Both the position numbers and the translations under genes were made by a program. DNA of 64,000 nt from Chryseobacterium paludis (lineage in GTDB: Bacteria; Bacteroidota; Bacteroidia; Flavobacteriales; Weeksellaceae), in the NCBI RefSeq assembly GCF_025403485.1, contig NZ_CP099966.1, positions 2,604,001 through 2,668,000 on the forward strand, in the 5' to 3' direction. The notes under the pieces are model-generated. The model saw only the letters and a program-made list of their open reading frames with translations, was not told where the DNA came from and searched no databases. Position 1 is the stretch's first letter; every line of letters starts with the position of its first letter. Below, in pieces: positions 1 through 7,545 of the stretch.

Positions 1-1272
1 TTGCCAAAACTTATCAAAAGAAGGGTGTGTTAACCATTTTTGGAAAATAGGATTAGTTTTTCCATATATGCTATCTAACTTATTAAACGCTATTCCATTT
101 TTATAATAAGAATTATAAACTGAAAGCCATTTTTTGTCATCATTAAAAAGTTTATAGTCTGTTTCTTTCTTTACATAGCTCAGCCATCTCAACATATAAG
201 GGCTAAAGCAATTATTATACATTGGGAAATCTGTTCCAAAACCTACAGAAGCAGAAGGAATTATGGTTTTTAAAGCAGGATGAAGATTTTTAGCAGCCGC
301 CCATTGACTAAACCCATCATAACTTCCACCGATCATCCCTACCTTTCCATCACTCCAAGGTTGTTTTATTATCCAGCTAATTACCTCATTTACATCTTCG
401 ACTTCAAACTCAAAAGGTTCAACTTTATCATTACTTAAATAAATACCTCTACTATAAGCGTAAACAATTGTAAACCCTTTCATAGCATTAAGCTTTTCAA
501 TATGGCTAAAACTTCCTCTATTATAAATACTAAAATTTAATATTGTTGGTACTTGTTTTTCTCCCTTCCTGTATCCAATAACTCTTAATGAAACCTCATT
601 TCCTTTTTTTGTTTTAATAACAATACTATCATTTACATTATACTGTTGGAAATCTACTTTCTTTATTAGAGGTACTGCAATATCATTTGTTTCTTTTACA
701 ATAACGTAAGATGTGTAATAACGGCATAATGTAACCGCGTCTGCTAAAGAAATACTATCATTTTTGATATTAGTCTTTAAAAATGATAGTATATTATCTT
801 TTAATTTATCTTCCGTAGATGTGAAAAAACTAGCCAAATAAACTTTTGTCTGATCTGGTATAGTAGATAATTTTAAATTGAAAGTTTTTTCATATTTATC
901 TTTATTAGAAATCCTCTCACTATTTAATTTGTATAATGAATAAAGTTCAAAAGGAATCCCTATTATTTCTTTATACTTAATATCTTTATAGATTGGAGAA
1001 CCTCTTAGTTCATTTAAATAATAAAGCCCTTTTTCATAATCTCCATTAAGAATATAAAAACGAAACATATTATCATAAAACTTATTCTTGTCATCATTTT
1101 TATATACCTGCAAAATTTCTTTATTTAACATCCTTATCTTACTATCAAAAGAAGGATTCTCAATATTACCGTTAACTTTAAATAAAAAATTTTGTGCGTA
1201 AATATTTAACGAAAGCAATCCAATTACAAGTAGGATTGCTTTTGTTAAATATTTATTGGTATTTACTGTCAT
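1..1272 (-). CDS. CocE/NonD (S15 peptidase-type) hydrolase, C-terminus cut by window edge
   Basis: The reading frame is open from an ATG at 1270-1272 to base 1, giving 424 residues without a stop, so the 3' end lies outside the window. The N-terminus has a signal peptide (about residues 1-25, ending LNIYAQ), which points to export. Residues of about 70-190 look helical and give no recognised domain. The C-terminal half matches the alpha/beta hydrolase fold of CocE/NonD and X-Pro dipeptidyl peptidase (S15) enzymes: an AYSRG segment followed by the nucleophile elbow GGSYDG with Ser317, and FPMYNN further on. The family cleaves peptides or esters with a serine triad; the substrate here is unknown. 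It follows the small precursor-like peptide by 20 bp on the same strand, so the two are probably co-transcribed. A link between them is inference. Confidence 0.75.
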   Translation of the reverse strand, partial: MTVNTNKYLTKAILLVIGLLSLNIYAQNFLFKVNGNIENPSFDSKIRMLNKEILQVYKNDDKNKFYDNMFRFYILNGDYEKGLYYLNELRGSPIYKDIKYKEIIGIPFELYSLYKLNSERISNKDKYEKTFNLKLSTIPDQTKVYLASFFTSTEDKLKDNILSFLKTNIKNDSISLADAVTLCRYYTSYVIVKETNDIAVPLIKKVDFQQYNVNDSIVIKTKKGNEVSLRVIGYRKGEKQVPTILNFSIYNRGSFSHIEKLNAMKGFTIVYAYSRGIYLSNDKVEPFEFEVEDVNEVISWIIKQPWSDGKVGMIGGSYDGFSQWAAAKNLHPALKTIIPSASVGFGTDFPMYNNCFSPYMLRWLSYVKKETDYKLFNDDKKWLSVYNSYYKNGIAFNKLDSIYGKTNPIFQKWLTHPSFDKFWQ

Positions 1273-1292
1273 TCTGATATTATTAAACTATC

Positions 1293-1481
1293 TTATAATC
1301 TGGTATCTAAACCTGCCTGGCAATTTTTACTCCCGGTTGTATCACCGTTTGTTCCGCCATCATTTCCACCAACTTCTCCAATTAAATTCAAATTTCCAGC
1401 ACCTCCTCTAATTAAATTCAATTTAACAATTTGTAATTTTTTCAAAGATAATTTTTTCTCGATTTCGTTCTCTTTTTTCAT
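1293..1481 (-). CDS. RiPP-like precursor peptide with leader and GG motif
   Basis: This 62-residue peptide begins MKKENEIEKKLSLKKLQIVKLN. The leader resembles Bacteroidota natural-product precursor leaders (KLSLKKxxIxKLN). A GG follows within RGGAG (about residues 26-27), and the remainder is rich in Gly, Asn, Asp and Thr with a single Cys near the C-terminus. Such leaders are recognised by modification or peptidase-transporter systems in class I lanthipeptide-like and double-glycine families. No modification enzyme or ABC peptidase is in the window; the only same-strand neighbour downstream is the CocE-type hydrolase 20 bp away. The core has Thr and one Cys, so a thioether ring is possible but not shown. 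The alternative is a non-modified small secreted peptide. Confidence 0.6.
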   Translation of the reverse strand: MKKENEIEKKLSLKKLQIVKLNLIRGGAGNLNLIGEVGGNDGGTNGDTTGSKNCQAGLDTRL

Positions 1482-1606
1482 GCTTTAAAGTATTAATATA
1501 ATTTACTTTTACAAAGTAACTCACTTTATTAAGTTTTTCAAAAATATTGCCCTCGAAATTTACCAATTTCGTATCATAAACCCCCGTAATACAATCATTA
1601 TCAACA

Positions 1607-3355
1607 TCATAATTTCTCATTTTCTTCTCGCAGCAATTTGATGTAGTAGGAAGGTAAAGTTCCAGTTATTTTTCTAAATGCATTAGAAAAAGATTCTGAA
1701 TTATTGTAACCGATATCGTCAGCAATAGCTGAAATTGTATACTTTCTTAACTTGTCATTCTTATTTAATTCCTCCACAATATAATTAATCCTTAATTCAT
1801 TCAGATACTGTGAAAAATTCTTTTCTTTTAGTTCATTTACTGATTTTGACAGATAATCACGATTTGAATCAAAATCCTTAGCCAAACTATCAACTGTAAT
1901 ATTCTTTCGCAAAAACTCTTTATTATTTTCAAACAATTCCAGTTTCATTTTTATATCCTGTAATCTTTTATCGGACAACGGACTTTTCCCTTTTTGTTCT
2001 ATGATATTACTTTCTTCTTTCCGTCTCTTATAATCAACAGCTAAGGATACGGTTATCCGTGATTTTTCTAATAATTTATTGGCCTGTTTTTTATATTCTG
2101 CTATTTTTTTCACATTTTGAATATATAACAACAGTAAAACAAATATTATTAATGTACCTATTGCTAAATATATATACAGCAATGAATTTTTACTATTTAA
2201 ATCAGCAATTAGTTGTTCTTTTTTCTCTATAAGAATTGGGGTATCATATTTTTTATATATTTCCTTTGACAAATATTGTTTACTATTGTTGATAATACTA
2301 TCTGCAAAAAATAGTTTATCAATAAATTTCAGTTGACTTTTTTTATCTCCCTTTTTTTTATAATAGTCAATTAAAATTTCATAACTATCCCTGGTAATAG
2401 GATCAAAATTTCTGGAAATCGATAAAACAGAATCTGTCTTAATAAAATATTTTACAGCAGCCTCTTCATGATGAGTATCGTAATTATTTTTTCCTAAAAA
2501 ATAATAAGTAATTGCTAAATTCCAATAATCATTATTCTTAACAAAACTTTTTTCTGCCTCCAAATGACTATCAATAGACTTCTTGTAATTTTTCAAATAA
2601 TAATTGACAATTCCAGTACCAGAGATAAAATAAGGATAGTGAGTATAGTCCTTATATTTGTTACATTCATGAATTCCTATATTGATATAATCTTGAGCCT
2701 TGATATATTGCTTTGCTTTATTATAGCAATTTGCTACTGAAAAAATCGAACCGATATAACTTTTGATATCTTGATCTTTTGTATTTATTTTTTGTTTTTG
2801 ATAGTTGTAATACTCTAAGAAAAGAGGAAGTGCATCTTCATTTTCACCCGTTGCTGTTTTGAGAATTCCTATTAGTTTTTTGATATAAAAAAATTGGTCT
2901 AAGTTCTTATCCTTGGACAGTTGTTGAGCTTTAATATAATAATTTAATGCTTCTTTGTATTCAAATTCATAATTCAGTAAGATCCCTTTGAGAATATATG
3001 CCTTCGCTGGATATTCTTTATTATTAACATTTTTTGTTATTTCTATTAAGCTATCGGCATAAGGATGACCGTTTTCAGATGTTAATCCTTTTATATGTGC
3101 TATTTTGTAATAACCGTCATAAATAAAGTTTTCATTTTTTTCTTTCTTTCCTTTTGCTAGAATAACATTTGCATATAATCCTGCTTTCTTATTATTTATC
3201 CGAAAAACTTTATTATAATTCTCTTCTAACTGATTAAAACTCTTAGTCTTTAAAGAATCCGGTATGTGAAACCCTCTTATACTTTGTGAAAAACACAAAC
3301 TCTGAATAAGAAAAAACAGGATAACGAAGGGGATTTTTTTCATATTTATTTTCAA
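1607..3355 (-). CDS. Membrane-anchored AraC-type transcriptional regulator with TPR sensor region
   Basis: The protein has 582 residues. An N-terminal hydrophobic segment ending LCFSQ acts as signal peptide or anchor. A tetratricopeptide-like helical array covers about residues 30-370 (for example the region around KAYILKGILLNYEFEYKEALNYY). One transmembrane helix lies at about 392-412. The C-terminus (about 477-575) is an AraC/XylS helix-turn-helix domain with the typical second-helix region IADDIGYNNSESFSNAFRK. This layout, with the sensor outside the membrane and the DNA-binding domain inside, is common in Flavobacteriia. The gene is divergent from the peptide/GLPGLI cassette, separated by 322 bp. 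A decayed piece of it beside the second cassette suggests that regulator and cassette duplicated together. The ligand is unknown. Confidence 0.85.
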   Translation of the reverse strand: MKINMKKIPFVILFFLIQSLCFSQSIRGFHIPDSLKTKSFNQLEENYNKVFRINNKKAGLYANVILAKGKKEKNENFIYDGYYKIAHIKGLTSENGHPYADSLIEITKNVNNKEYPAKAYILKGILLNYEFEYKEALNYYIKAQQLSKDKNLDQFFYIKKLIGILKTATGENEDALPLFLEYYNYQKQKINTKDQDIKSYIGSIFSVANCYNKAKQYIKAQDYINIGIHECNKYKDYTHYPYFISGTGIVNYYLKNYKKSIDSHLEAEKSFVKNNDYWNLAITYYFLGKNNYDTHHEEAAVKYFIKTDSVLSISRNFDPITRDSYEILIDYYKKKGDKKSQLKFIDKLFFADSIINNSKQYLSKEIYKKYDTPILIEKKEQLIADLNSKNSLLYIYLAIGTLIIFVLLLLYIQNVKKIAEYKKQANKLLEKSRITVSLAVDYKRRKEESNIIEQKGKSPLSDKRLQDIKMKLELFENNKEFLRKNITVDSLAKDFDSNRDYLSKSVNELKEKNFSQYLNELRINYIVEELNKNDKLRKYTISAIADDIGYNNSESFSNAFRKITGTLPSYYIKLLREENEKL

Positions 3356-3677
3356 AATACAATATTACATATTTTAAGATTCTTTTCATATTATTTATCC
3401 AAAATGCCAATCAAACATTTAAATACCAGGCAATTAAAATACAATTCATTGGGTCTATATTTATCAATCTTGGGTGATATCAATCTGAAATTGATAAATT
3501 CCGACATGCTTCATTTGTAAGAAAAAAAAGACAGACGCATATTTGTCTTAGCAAAAACAAAGATATTTTGTTTTGTATGTGTACAGTACAAAATGTAAGT
3601 ATAAAAGCTGATCAGCTAAAAAACCATGTCAGGGTTTGTATGACAAAGAAAATTATTAAATTTAAATAATCAAAAAA
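3356..3677. promoter_or_regulatory. Divergent control region between AraC-type regulator and first peptide gene
   Basis: No gene is visible in these 322 bp. They hold a direct repeat ATCAATCT at 3463-3470 and 3479-3486 (16-nt period), a perfect inverted repeat TATCAAT-N5-ATTGATA at 3478-3496, an AGACA/TGTCT dyad near 3530-3548, and TTTTGTA-N9-TACAAAA at 3571-3593. The stretch 3451-3684 recurs upstream of the second peptide gene at 5380-5611; the last dyad is identical in both copies. Direct repeats of this spacing suit AraC-type proteins, so this is the likely control region for the cassette. The assignment to the adjacent regulator is inference. Confidence 0.5.
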
Positions 3678-3947
3678 ATGAAAAAAGTAATTTTAGTTGC
3701 TGGTATTTTAACAGCAGGCGTTATAAGTGCTAATACAACTTCATCAAATAATGAAAAATTAAGTACTTTTAAAAGTGAAAAAGTAATCACATCAAAAAGT
3801 TTGAAGAAAAATTCTCAATTAAAGAAATTTTATCCAATCTACTATACTACAAGTTGTGGTATACCTGCAACAACAAATCAAACAAATTGGACTGGAGCGC
3901 AAATCATGGCTTGGGCAGAAGCACTTGAAACAAATTATTGTAATTAA
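3678..3947 (+). CDS. Small secreted peptide, cassette copy 1
   Basis: This 89-residue protein has a clear signal peptide (MKKVILVAGILTAGVISA), a Lys/Ser-rich middle, and a C-terminal segment with two cysteines (TTSCG and the terminal NYCN). The C-terminus shares the pattern W-T-x2-Q-x3-W-x6-N-Y-C with the peptide at 5605-5850. I do not recognise a named family; similar short proteins with a Lys-rich middle are common hypotheticals in Chryseobacterium. The two cysteines could form a disulfide after export. The gene is followed by a strong hairpin and then a GLPGLI gene, 73 bp away. Function is unknown. Confidence 0.7.
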   Translation: MKKVILVAGILTAGVISANTTSSNNEKLSTFKSEKVITSKSLKKNSQLKKFYPIYYTTSCGIPATTNQTNWTGAQIMAWAEALETNYCN

Positions 3948-3963
3948 TTTTTAAATTATCTAT

Positions 3964-4000
3964 TGCACTTATAGTAAATTTAGCTATAAGTGCAGTTTTT
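3964..4000 (+). terminator. Hairpin plus T-tract between peptide 1 and GLPGLI 1
   Basis: A perfect 11-bp stem pairs TGCACTTATAG (3964-3974) with CTATAAGTGCA (3984-3994), with a 9-nt loop, followed by GTTTTT. It has the form of an intrinsic terminator. It lies between the peptide stop codon and the GLPGLI start, so it may act as an attenuator that lowers expression of the second gene relative to the peptide. Confidence 0.75.
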
Positions 4001-4020
4001 ACTACTTTATAACAAATCTT

Positions 4021-4863
4021 ATGAAGAAAATATCAATATTTTTAACATTCTTTTTATTTGCTTTATTTTATTCTCAAGCAGATAAAAAAGACTCAATTAA
4101 TGCTGATTTTACATATTTATTAAAGGCAAAAATATATAAATCGACTCCCAACTATATACACCAAGAATTTTTTTCATTACAAGTTTTAAACGATCGAGCA
4201 TTTTTTGTTAGTGAGAAAGCTTTAAAATTCGACTCTATATTTCAAAGTGAATTTCAAAAAGCTGCCGTGAGTGGTTCTACAAATATAAATTTTAGCGGAA
4301 AATCTTTTCCAAAGACAAAATTCCCATACACAATAATACAAACCAATAAAAATATTCAATATTTTGAAAAAGTTGGTATGGCATTACTATCTTATAAAGA
4401 ATCTACAATAAATAATTGGAATCTTATTAATGAATCAAAAATAATAAATTCATTTAACTGCAAAAAAGCTGAAGTCAGTTATAAAGGAAGAAACTGGATA
4501 GCGTGGTACTCTACGGATATTCCTCTTACCTATGGTCCATATAAATTTACCGGATTACCGGGATTAATCATCAAAATATCAGATCAAAATGGAGATTATG
4601 ATTTTGAACTTGTAAAATCTGTATCAAGTGGAAAATTAAAAGGCAGAGTTACAACAATTAGTAAGCGTAGATATGAGAATGCTAAGGAAACCTCTATAGT
4701 GGACTTACAGGAAGCAAAAAAGAATTTCACTAATAACATGATTGGAACACTTGAAAGTATGGAAACAACTATAGCACCTGAACAAAGAGAAAACTTACGA
4801 CAAATACAAAAACAAAAGCAACAAAATATGAATGATGAAAATTCTATTGAACAAGTTAAATAG
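4021..4863 (+). CDS. GLPGLI family secreted protein, copy 1
   Basis: The protein has 280 residues with a signal peptide ending LFYSQ. It carries the family-naming motif GLPGLI at residues 178-183, within the segment YGPYKFTGLPGLIIKI, and the preceding W-Y-S-T-D-I-P block usual in this Bacteroidota family (TIGR01200-type). The C-terminal 60 residues are Gln/Asn-rich and helical. The family is exported and of unknown function. It is paired with the small peptide upstream, and the whole pair recurs at 5605-6823. The 842-nt frame starts with ATG directly after a short AT-rich leader, and no alternative start upstream is plausible because a terminator precedes it. Confidence 0.9.
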   Translation: MKKISIFLTFFLFALFYSQADKKDSINADFTYLLKAKIYKSTPNYIHQEFFSLQVLNDRAFFVSEKALKFDSIFQSEFQKAAVSGSTNINFSGKSFPKTKFPYTIIQTNKNIQYFEKVGMALLSYKESTINNWNLINESKIINSFNCKKAEVSYKGRNWIAWYSTDIPLTYGPYKFTGLPGLIIKISDQNGDYDFELVKSVSSGKLKGRVTTISKRRYENAKETSIVDLQEAKKNFTNNMIGTLESMETTIAPEQRENLRQIQKQKQQNMNDENSIEQVK

Positions 4864-5231
4864 TTGAAAAGACATGATGTAATATTGCAAAAGTGATATT
4901 TAATTGGAAACATTCGCAAAAAAACGAAACAGACAAACATATACTACACTTTCAGACCCACGCTAAAATACCAATTCATTAGTTTTGGCACAGTGGGATG
5001 TAAAGCGCTTTGATAAAACATTGAACCTGTTTATATGTTACTATAAATCACAAATTTGATTATTATGTTATATGCTATTCTTAGAATATTCTTTGAGATC
5101 ATCAATTTCTTATAGAGATATTGCAAAGGATCTAACTTACATTTGAAAGAAGTTTGACAGTCTTCAACTTCTCTTATTTTAAACCTAATTTCAGTAAAAA
5201 ATTAAGACTAAGGAGACCTTTCCATCAATAA
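4864..5231. other. AT-rich intergenic stretch without recognised features
   Basis: I see no gene of supportable coding character, no clear terminator after the first GLPGLI gene and no RNA gene here. The region separates cassette copy 1 from the decayed regulator fragment that opens the copy-2 block. Confidence 0.5.
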
Positions 5232-5373
5232 GAGAAAATTTGCATATAATCCAGCACTCTTTTTATTTATCCGAAAGACTTTATTAAAAAACCTCTTCTA
5301 ACTGATTAAAGATCCTGGTCTTTAAAGAATCCGGTATGTGAGCCCTCTTATATTTTGTAAAAACAGAAACTCT
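5232..5373 (-). pseudogene. Decayed fragment of the AraC-type regulator gene
   Basis: About 140 bp here align with 3161-3303, that is, roughly codons 18-65 of the intact regulator, on the same strand. Shared runs include TTTGCATATAATCC, TCTTCTAACTGATTAAA and TTTAAAGAATCCGGTATGTG. Single-base losses (for example after GGTATGTGA) shift the frame. The start codon, signal sequence and about 150 bp of upstream DNA present in the intact copy are missing. It is a remnant of a duplicated regulator gene and cannot encode a working protein. Confidence 0.8.
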
Positions 5374-5379
5374 ACTTGA

Positions 5380-5611
5380 TCTATATTTATTAATTCTGAG
5401 TGATATTAATCCAAAATTGATAAATTTCGACATACTTCACTTGTAAGAAAAAAAAGGCAGATGCATATTTGTCTCAGGTAAAAACACAGATATTTTATTT
5501 TTGTATGTGTACAGTACAAAATGTAAGTATAAAAGCTGATCAGCAAAAAACCATGTCAGGTTTTGTATGACAAAAGAAAATTATTAAATTTAAATAATCA
5601 AAAAATGAAAA
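5380..5611. repeat. Second copy of the cassette control region
   Basis: This block is a near-copy of 3451-3684, from the CTATATTTAT run through the AUG-proximal AAATTTAAATAATCAAAAAATG. The TTTTGTA-N9-TACAAAA dyad is retained exactly at 5499-5521. The direct repeat is kept as ATTAATTC (5389-5396) and ATTAATCC (5405-5412), with the same 16-nt period. The perfect inverted repeat of copy 1 carries one mismatch here (TATTAAT / ATTGATA). Confidence 0.85.
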
Positions 5612-5850
5612 AAGTGTTATTTATTGCTGCCATTGGTGTAGCAGGCTTAGTGAGTGCTAAAGGAAATGTAGAAAAAGTAAGTTCTAAAGCAAAAAAAATT
5701 ACAGATGTAAAGAAGTCGAAGAAAAAACGTGAAGTGCAATGTGCAACTTTTCAAGCAAGCTGTACATCTGCCTATACTTGTCAGGATTGGACTGCTGATC
5801 AATGGATACACTGGGGACAACAAATTCAAAATAATTATTGTCAGTTATAA
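5605..5850 (+). CDS. Small secreted peptide, cassette copy 2
   Basis: The protein has 81 residues from the ATG at 5605, where a signal peptide (MKKVLFIAAIGVAGLVSA) begins. An in-frame start 42 bp upstream would add a polar N-terminus before the signal sequence and is unlikely. A Lys-rich middle is followed by a Cys-rich C-terminus (cysteines in QCAT, ASCT, YTCQ and NYCQL). It shares W-T-x2-Q-x3-W-x6-N-Y-C with the first peptide but has two additional cysteines, giving four. The upstream 230 bp are duplicated between the two genes, which supports paralogy. Function is unknown. Confidence 0.72.
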   Translation: MKKVLFIAAIGVAGLVSAKGNVEKVSSKAKKITDVKKSKKKREVQCATFQASCTSAYTCQDWTADQWIHWGQQIQNNYCQL

Positions 5851-5936
5851 CTTACTGAGTATTGTAAATTAATTAGAGCCTGCAACTGAACTAAGGAGCA
5901 AGCCTTAATTAATTTTATTAATCAAAAATAATAAAG

Positions 5937-5980
5937 AAATCGTCCAAAGAATAATTTTGTTTGGACGATTTATCGTTTTT
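5937..5980 (+). terminator. Hairpin between peptide 2 and GLPGLI 2
   Basis: A perfect 12-bp stem pairs AAATCGTCCAAA (5937-5948) with TTTGGACGATTT (5960-5971), with an 11-nt loop, followed by ATCGTTTTT. Its sequence is unrelated to the hairpin in copy 1, but its place between the two genes is the same. It probably terminates or attenuates the peptide transcript before the GLPGLI gene. Confidence 0.75.
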
Positions 5981-5992
5981 AAAGAAACCACT

Positions 5993-6823
5993 ATGAATTT
6001 TACAAAAAAGCAAATTTTAACAATTATATTGTTATTCTTTTTCTCTGTATCATTTTCTCAAACGGCTACGGGTGATTCGTTACGAGGCGAATTTACTTAT
6101 TTACTTCAATACAAGCCGAATACCCTAAACAATGATTATAAACAGAAGGAAATTTTTTCATTGCAGATAAGTGATAAACGTTCTTTCTTTATTAGTGAAA
6201 ATAGATTGAAATTTGATTCCATTTTTATGGAGCAATACAACAATAGAAAGGGTGACAGTTTTAATATTGATATGAGAGGTTTGCCATCATCAAAATTTAA
6301 TTTTTTAATTATCCAAACAAGTGATAACTCACAATTTTATGAATCAGTTGGTATGACTCTTCTATCGTATAATAGTCCTGTAATTAATAATTGGAAACTG
6401 ATTAATGAAACAAAAGTAATTAACTCAATTGCTTGTAAAAAAGCAGAGGTACATTATAAAGGAAGAGAATGGACAGCCTGGTACTCAACTGATATTCCTT
6501 TTCCCTATGGCCCCTATAAATTTAGTGGTCTTCCTGGGTTAATTGTGAAAATAACTGATAAAACAGGAGATTATGATTTTGAATTGGTAAAATCAATATC
6601 AAGTTCTAATTTGAGAGGAAAAGTAGTAACAGTAAATAAGGCGCGATACCGCAATCCTAAGTTAGTTACAAAAAATGAATTGACCCAGGCTGCAATAAGT
6701 TCTAGACAAAATGCTAAATATGAATTAGAAAAAATGGGCACCGTATTTTCACAAGAACCCAAAAGGCAAACCACAAATGTAACAGAAAAAAAAGGATATA
6801 ATCCTATTGAATTAGAGGATTAG
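5993..6823 (+). CDS. GLPGLI family secreted protein, copy 2
   Basis: The protein has 276 residues from the ATG at 5993, which starts directly at a signal peptide (MNFTKKQILTII ending SFSQ). An upstream ATG at 5957 lies inside the hairpin and is rejected. GLPGLI is at residues 179-184 with the same W-Y-S-T-D-I-P and YDFELVKS blocks as copy 1; the two proteins are clearly paralogous over their whole length except for the C-terminal tails. It is exported and of unknown function. It ends about 80 bp before a strong terminator. Confidence 0.9.
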   Translation: MNFTKKQILTIILLFFFSVSFSQTATGDSLRGEFTYLLQYKPNTLNNDYKQKEIFSLQISDKRSFFISENRLKFDSIFMEQYNNRKGDSFNIDMRGLPSSKFNFLIIQTSDNSQFYESVGMTLLSYNSPVINNWKLINETKVINSIACKKAEVHYKGREWTAWYSTDIPFPYGPYKFSGLPGLIVKITDKTGDYDFELVKSISSSNLRGKVVTVNKARYRNPKLVTKNELTQAAISSRQNAKYELEKMGTVFSQEPKRQTTNVTEKKGYNPIELED

Positions 6824-6904
6824 ATATATTGAAAAAAATTAAAGGATAGTAAAATACAACGACTATTTTCAATTTTTTTTTTTTGTAAGATAAAATACTT
6901 CATA

Positions 6905-6945
6905 AACAAATCCGTCCAAAAAATGAGACGGATTTGTTTTTATTG
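6905..6945 (+). terminator. Intrinsic terminator after GLPGLI copy 2
   Basis: A perfect 12-bp stem pairs AACAAATCCGTC (6905-6916) with GACGGATTTGTT (6927-6938), and T-rich sequence follows. It closes the second cassette. Confidence 0.85.
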
Positions 6946-7365
6946 TAGTCTAAGAGCAAATTAATCAATCACAAGAATTTATAATTTGGAAATGAATTTC
7001 TTAATATAACAACAATTTCTCCAGTTAAAAATGATTAACAAAGATGAATTTTAAAGATGCTTAAAATATATTAAAGCACATATGGCCGCTTGCCATCGAT
7101 TAACATCCATAACCTAGGATAACATAGATTGCTTTTTTCTTTTTTTGGCATATCTTTTAAAATCAAAATCATCCTTCCTAAATCTAAAATCTAACATCAC
7201 ATACATATAAAGGAAAATGATGATTAAGAAGATACTATTCTGAATTATATAATTACACATCATTTAACTCAATCATTTTTATAGATTTTCTCTAAGTTTT
7301 TGTTTGTTATAAAGCAGATAATTTTAACCTGCCCTTCAGTAGTGTTCGAATGTTTCACCCAATAA
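6946..7365. other. Intergenic stretch without recognised genes
   Basis: No coding frame or RNA gene is supportable here. A short low-complexity run of repeated words (AAATCTAAAATCTAACATC, about 7182-7200) resembles the words seen in the nuo operon spacers. Confidence 0.5.
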
Positions 7366-7396
7366 AACAAAAAACCACTCACATTGCTGTAAGTGG
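7366..7396 (-). terminator. Terminator of the tRNA gene
   Basis: Read on the minus strand, CCACTTACA pairs with TGTGAGTGG (plus-strand 7375-7383 and 7388-7396, one G-T pair) around a 4-nt loop. A T-rich tract follows (complement of 7366-7374). It lies directly 3' of the tRNA. Confidence 0.75.
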
Positions 7397-7406
7397 CTTT
7401 TATATG

Positions 7407-7480
7407 TGGTCCCACCTGGGCTCGAACCAGGGACCACCTGATTATGAGTCAGGTGCTCTAACCAACTGAGCTATAGGACC
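7407..7480 (-). tRNA. tRNA with CAU anticodon (Met or Ile2)
   Basis: The reverse strand folds into a full cloverleaf of 74 nt. The acceptor GGTCCTA pairs with TGGGACC (one T-G pair). The D arm is GCTC...GAGC, the anticodon stem CCTGA/TCAGG has loop CTCATAA with anticodon CAT, and the T arm CCTGG-TTCGAGC-CCAGG is intact. The discriminator is A, and CCA is not encoded. CAU can be elongator Met or lysidine-modified Ile2; the sequence alone does not settle this, since both types can carry this loop. Confidence 0.95.
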
Positions 7481-7545
7481 TCAAAACTTGGTTAAATTTT
7501 GTGCTTGCAAAAATAGTAAAATTTCTTTCACTACAAAACTTTTTA

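Noticed and set aside
1423..1620. 65-residue minus-strand frame overlapping the precursor-like peptide
   Set aside because: It runs through the intergenic AT-rich leader into the peptide gene in another frame and shows no signal peptide or domain; the peptide frame with its leader motif is the better gene.
3640..3669. Short upstream frame before the first peptide (MTKKIIKFK)
   Set aside because: In the duplicated copy the frame is changed by one base and stops earlier, so the reading frame is not conserved.
4596..4940. 114-residue minus-strand frame, Phe- and Cys-rich
   Set aside because: It is antisense to the GLPGLI gene; its composition mirrors the Lys/Glu-rich coding strand and it has no start context.
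5563..5604. Upstream start for the second secreted peptide
   Set aside because: The extra 14 residues would precede the signal peptide, and the equivalent segment in the first copy is not in frame.
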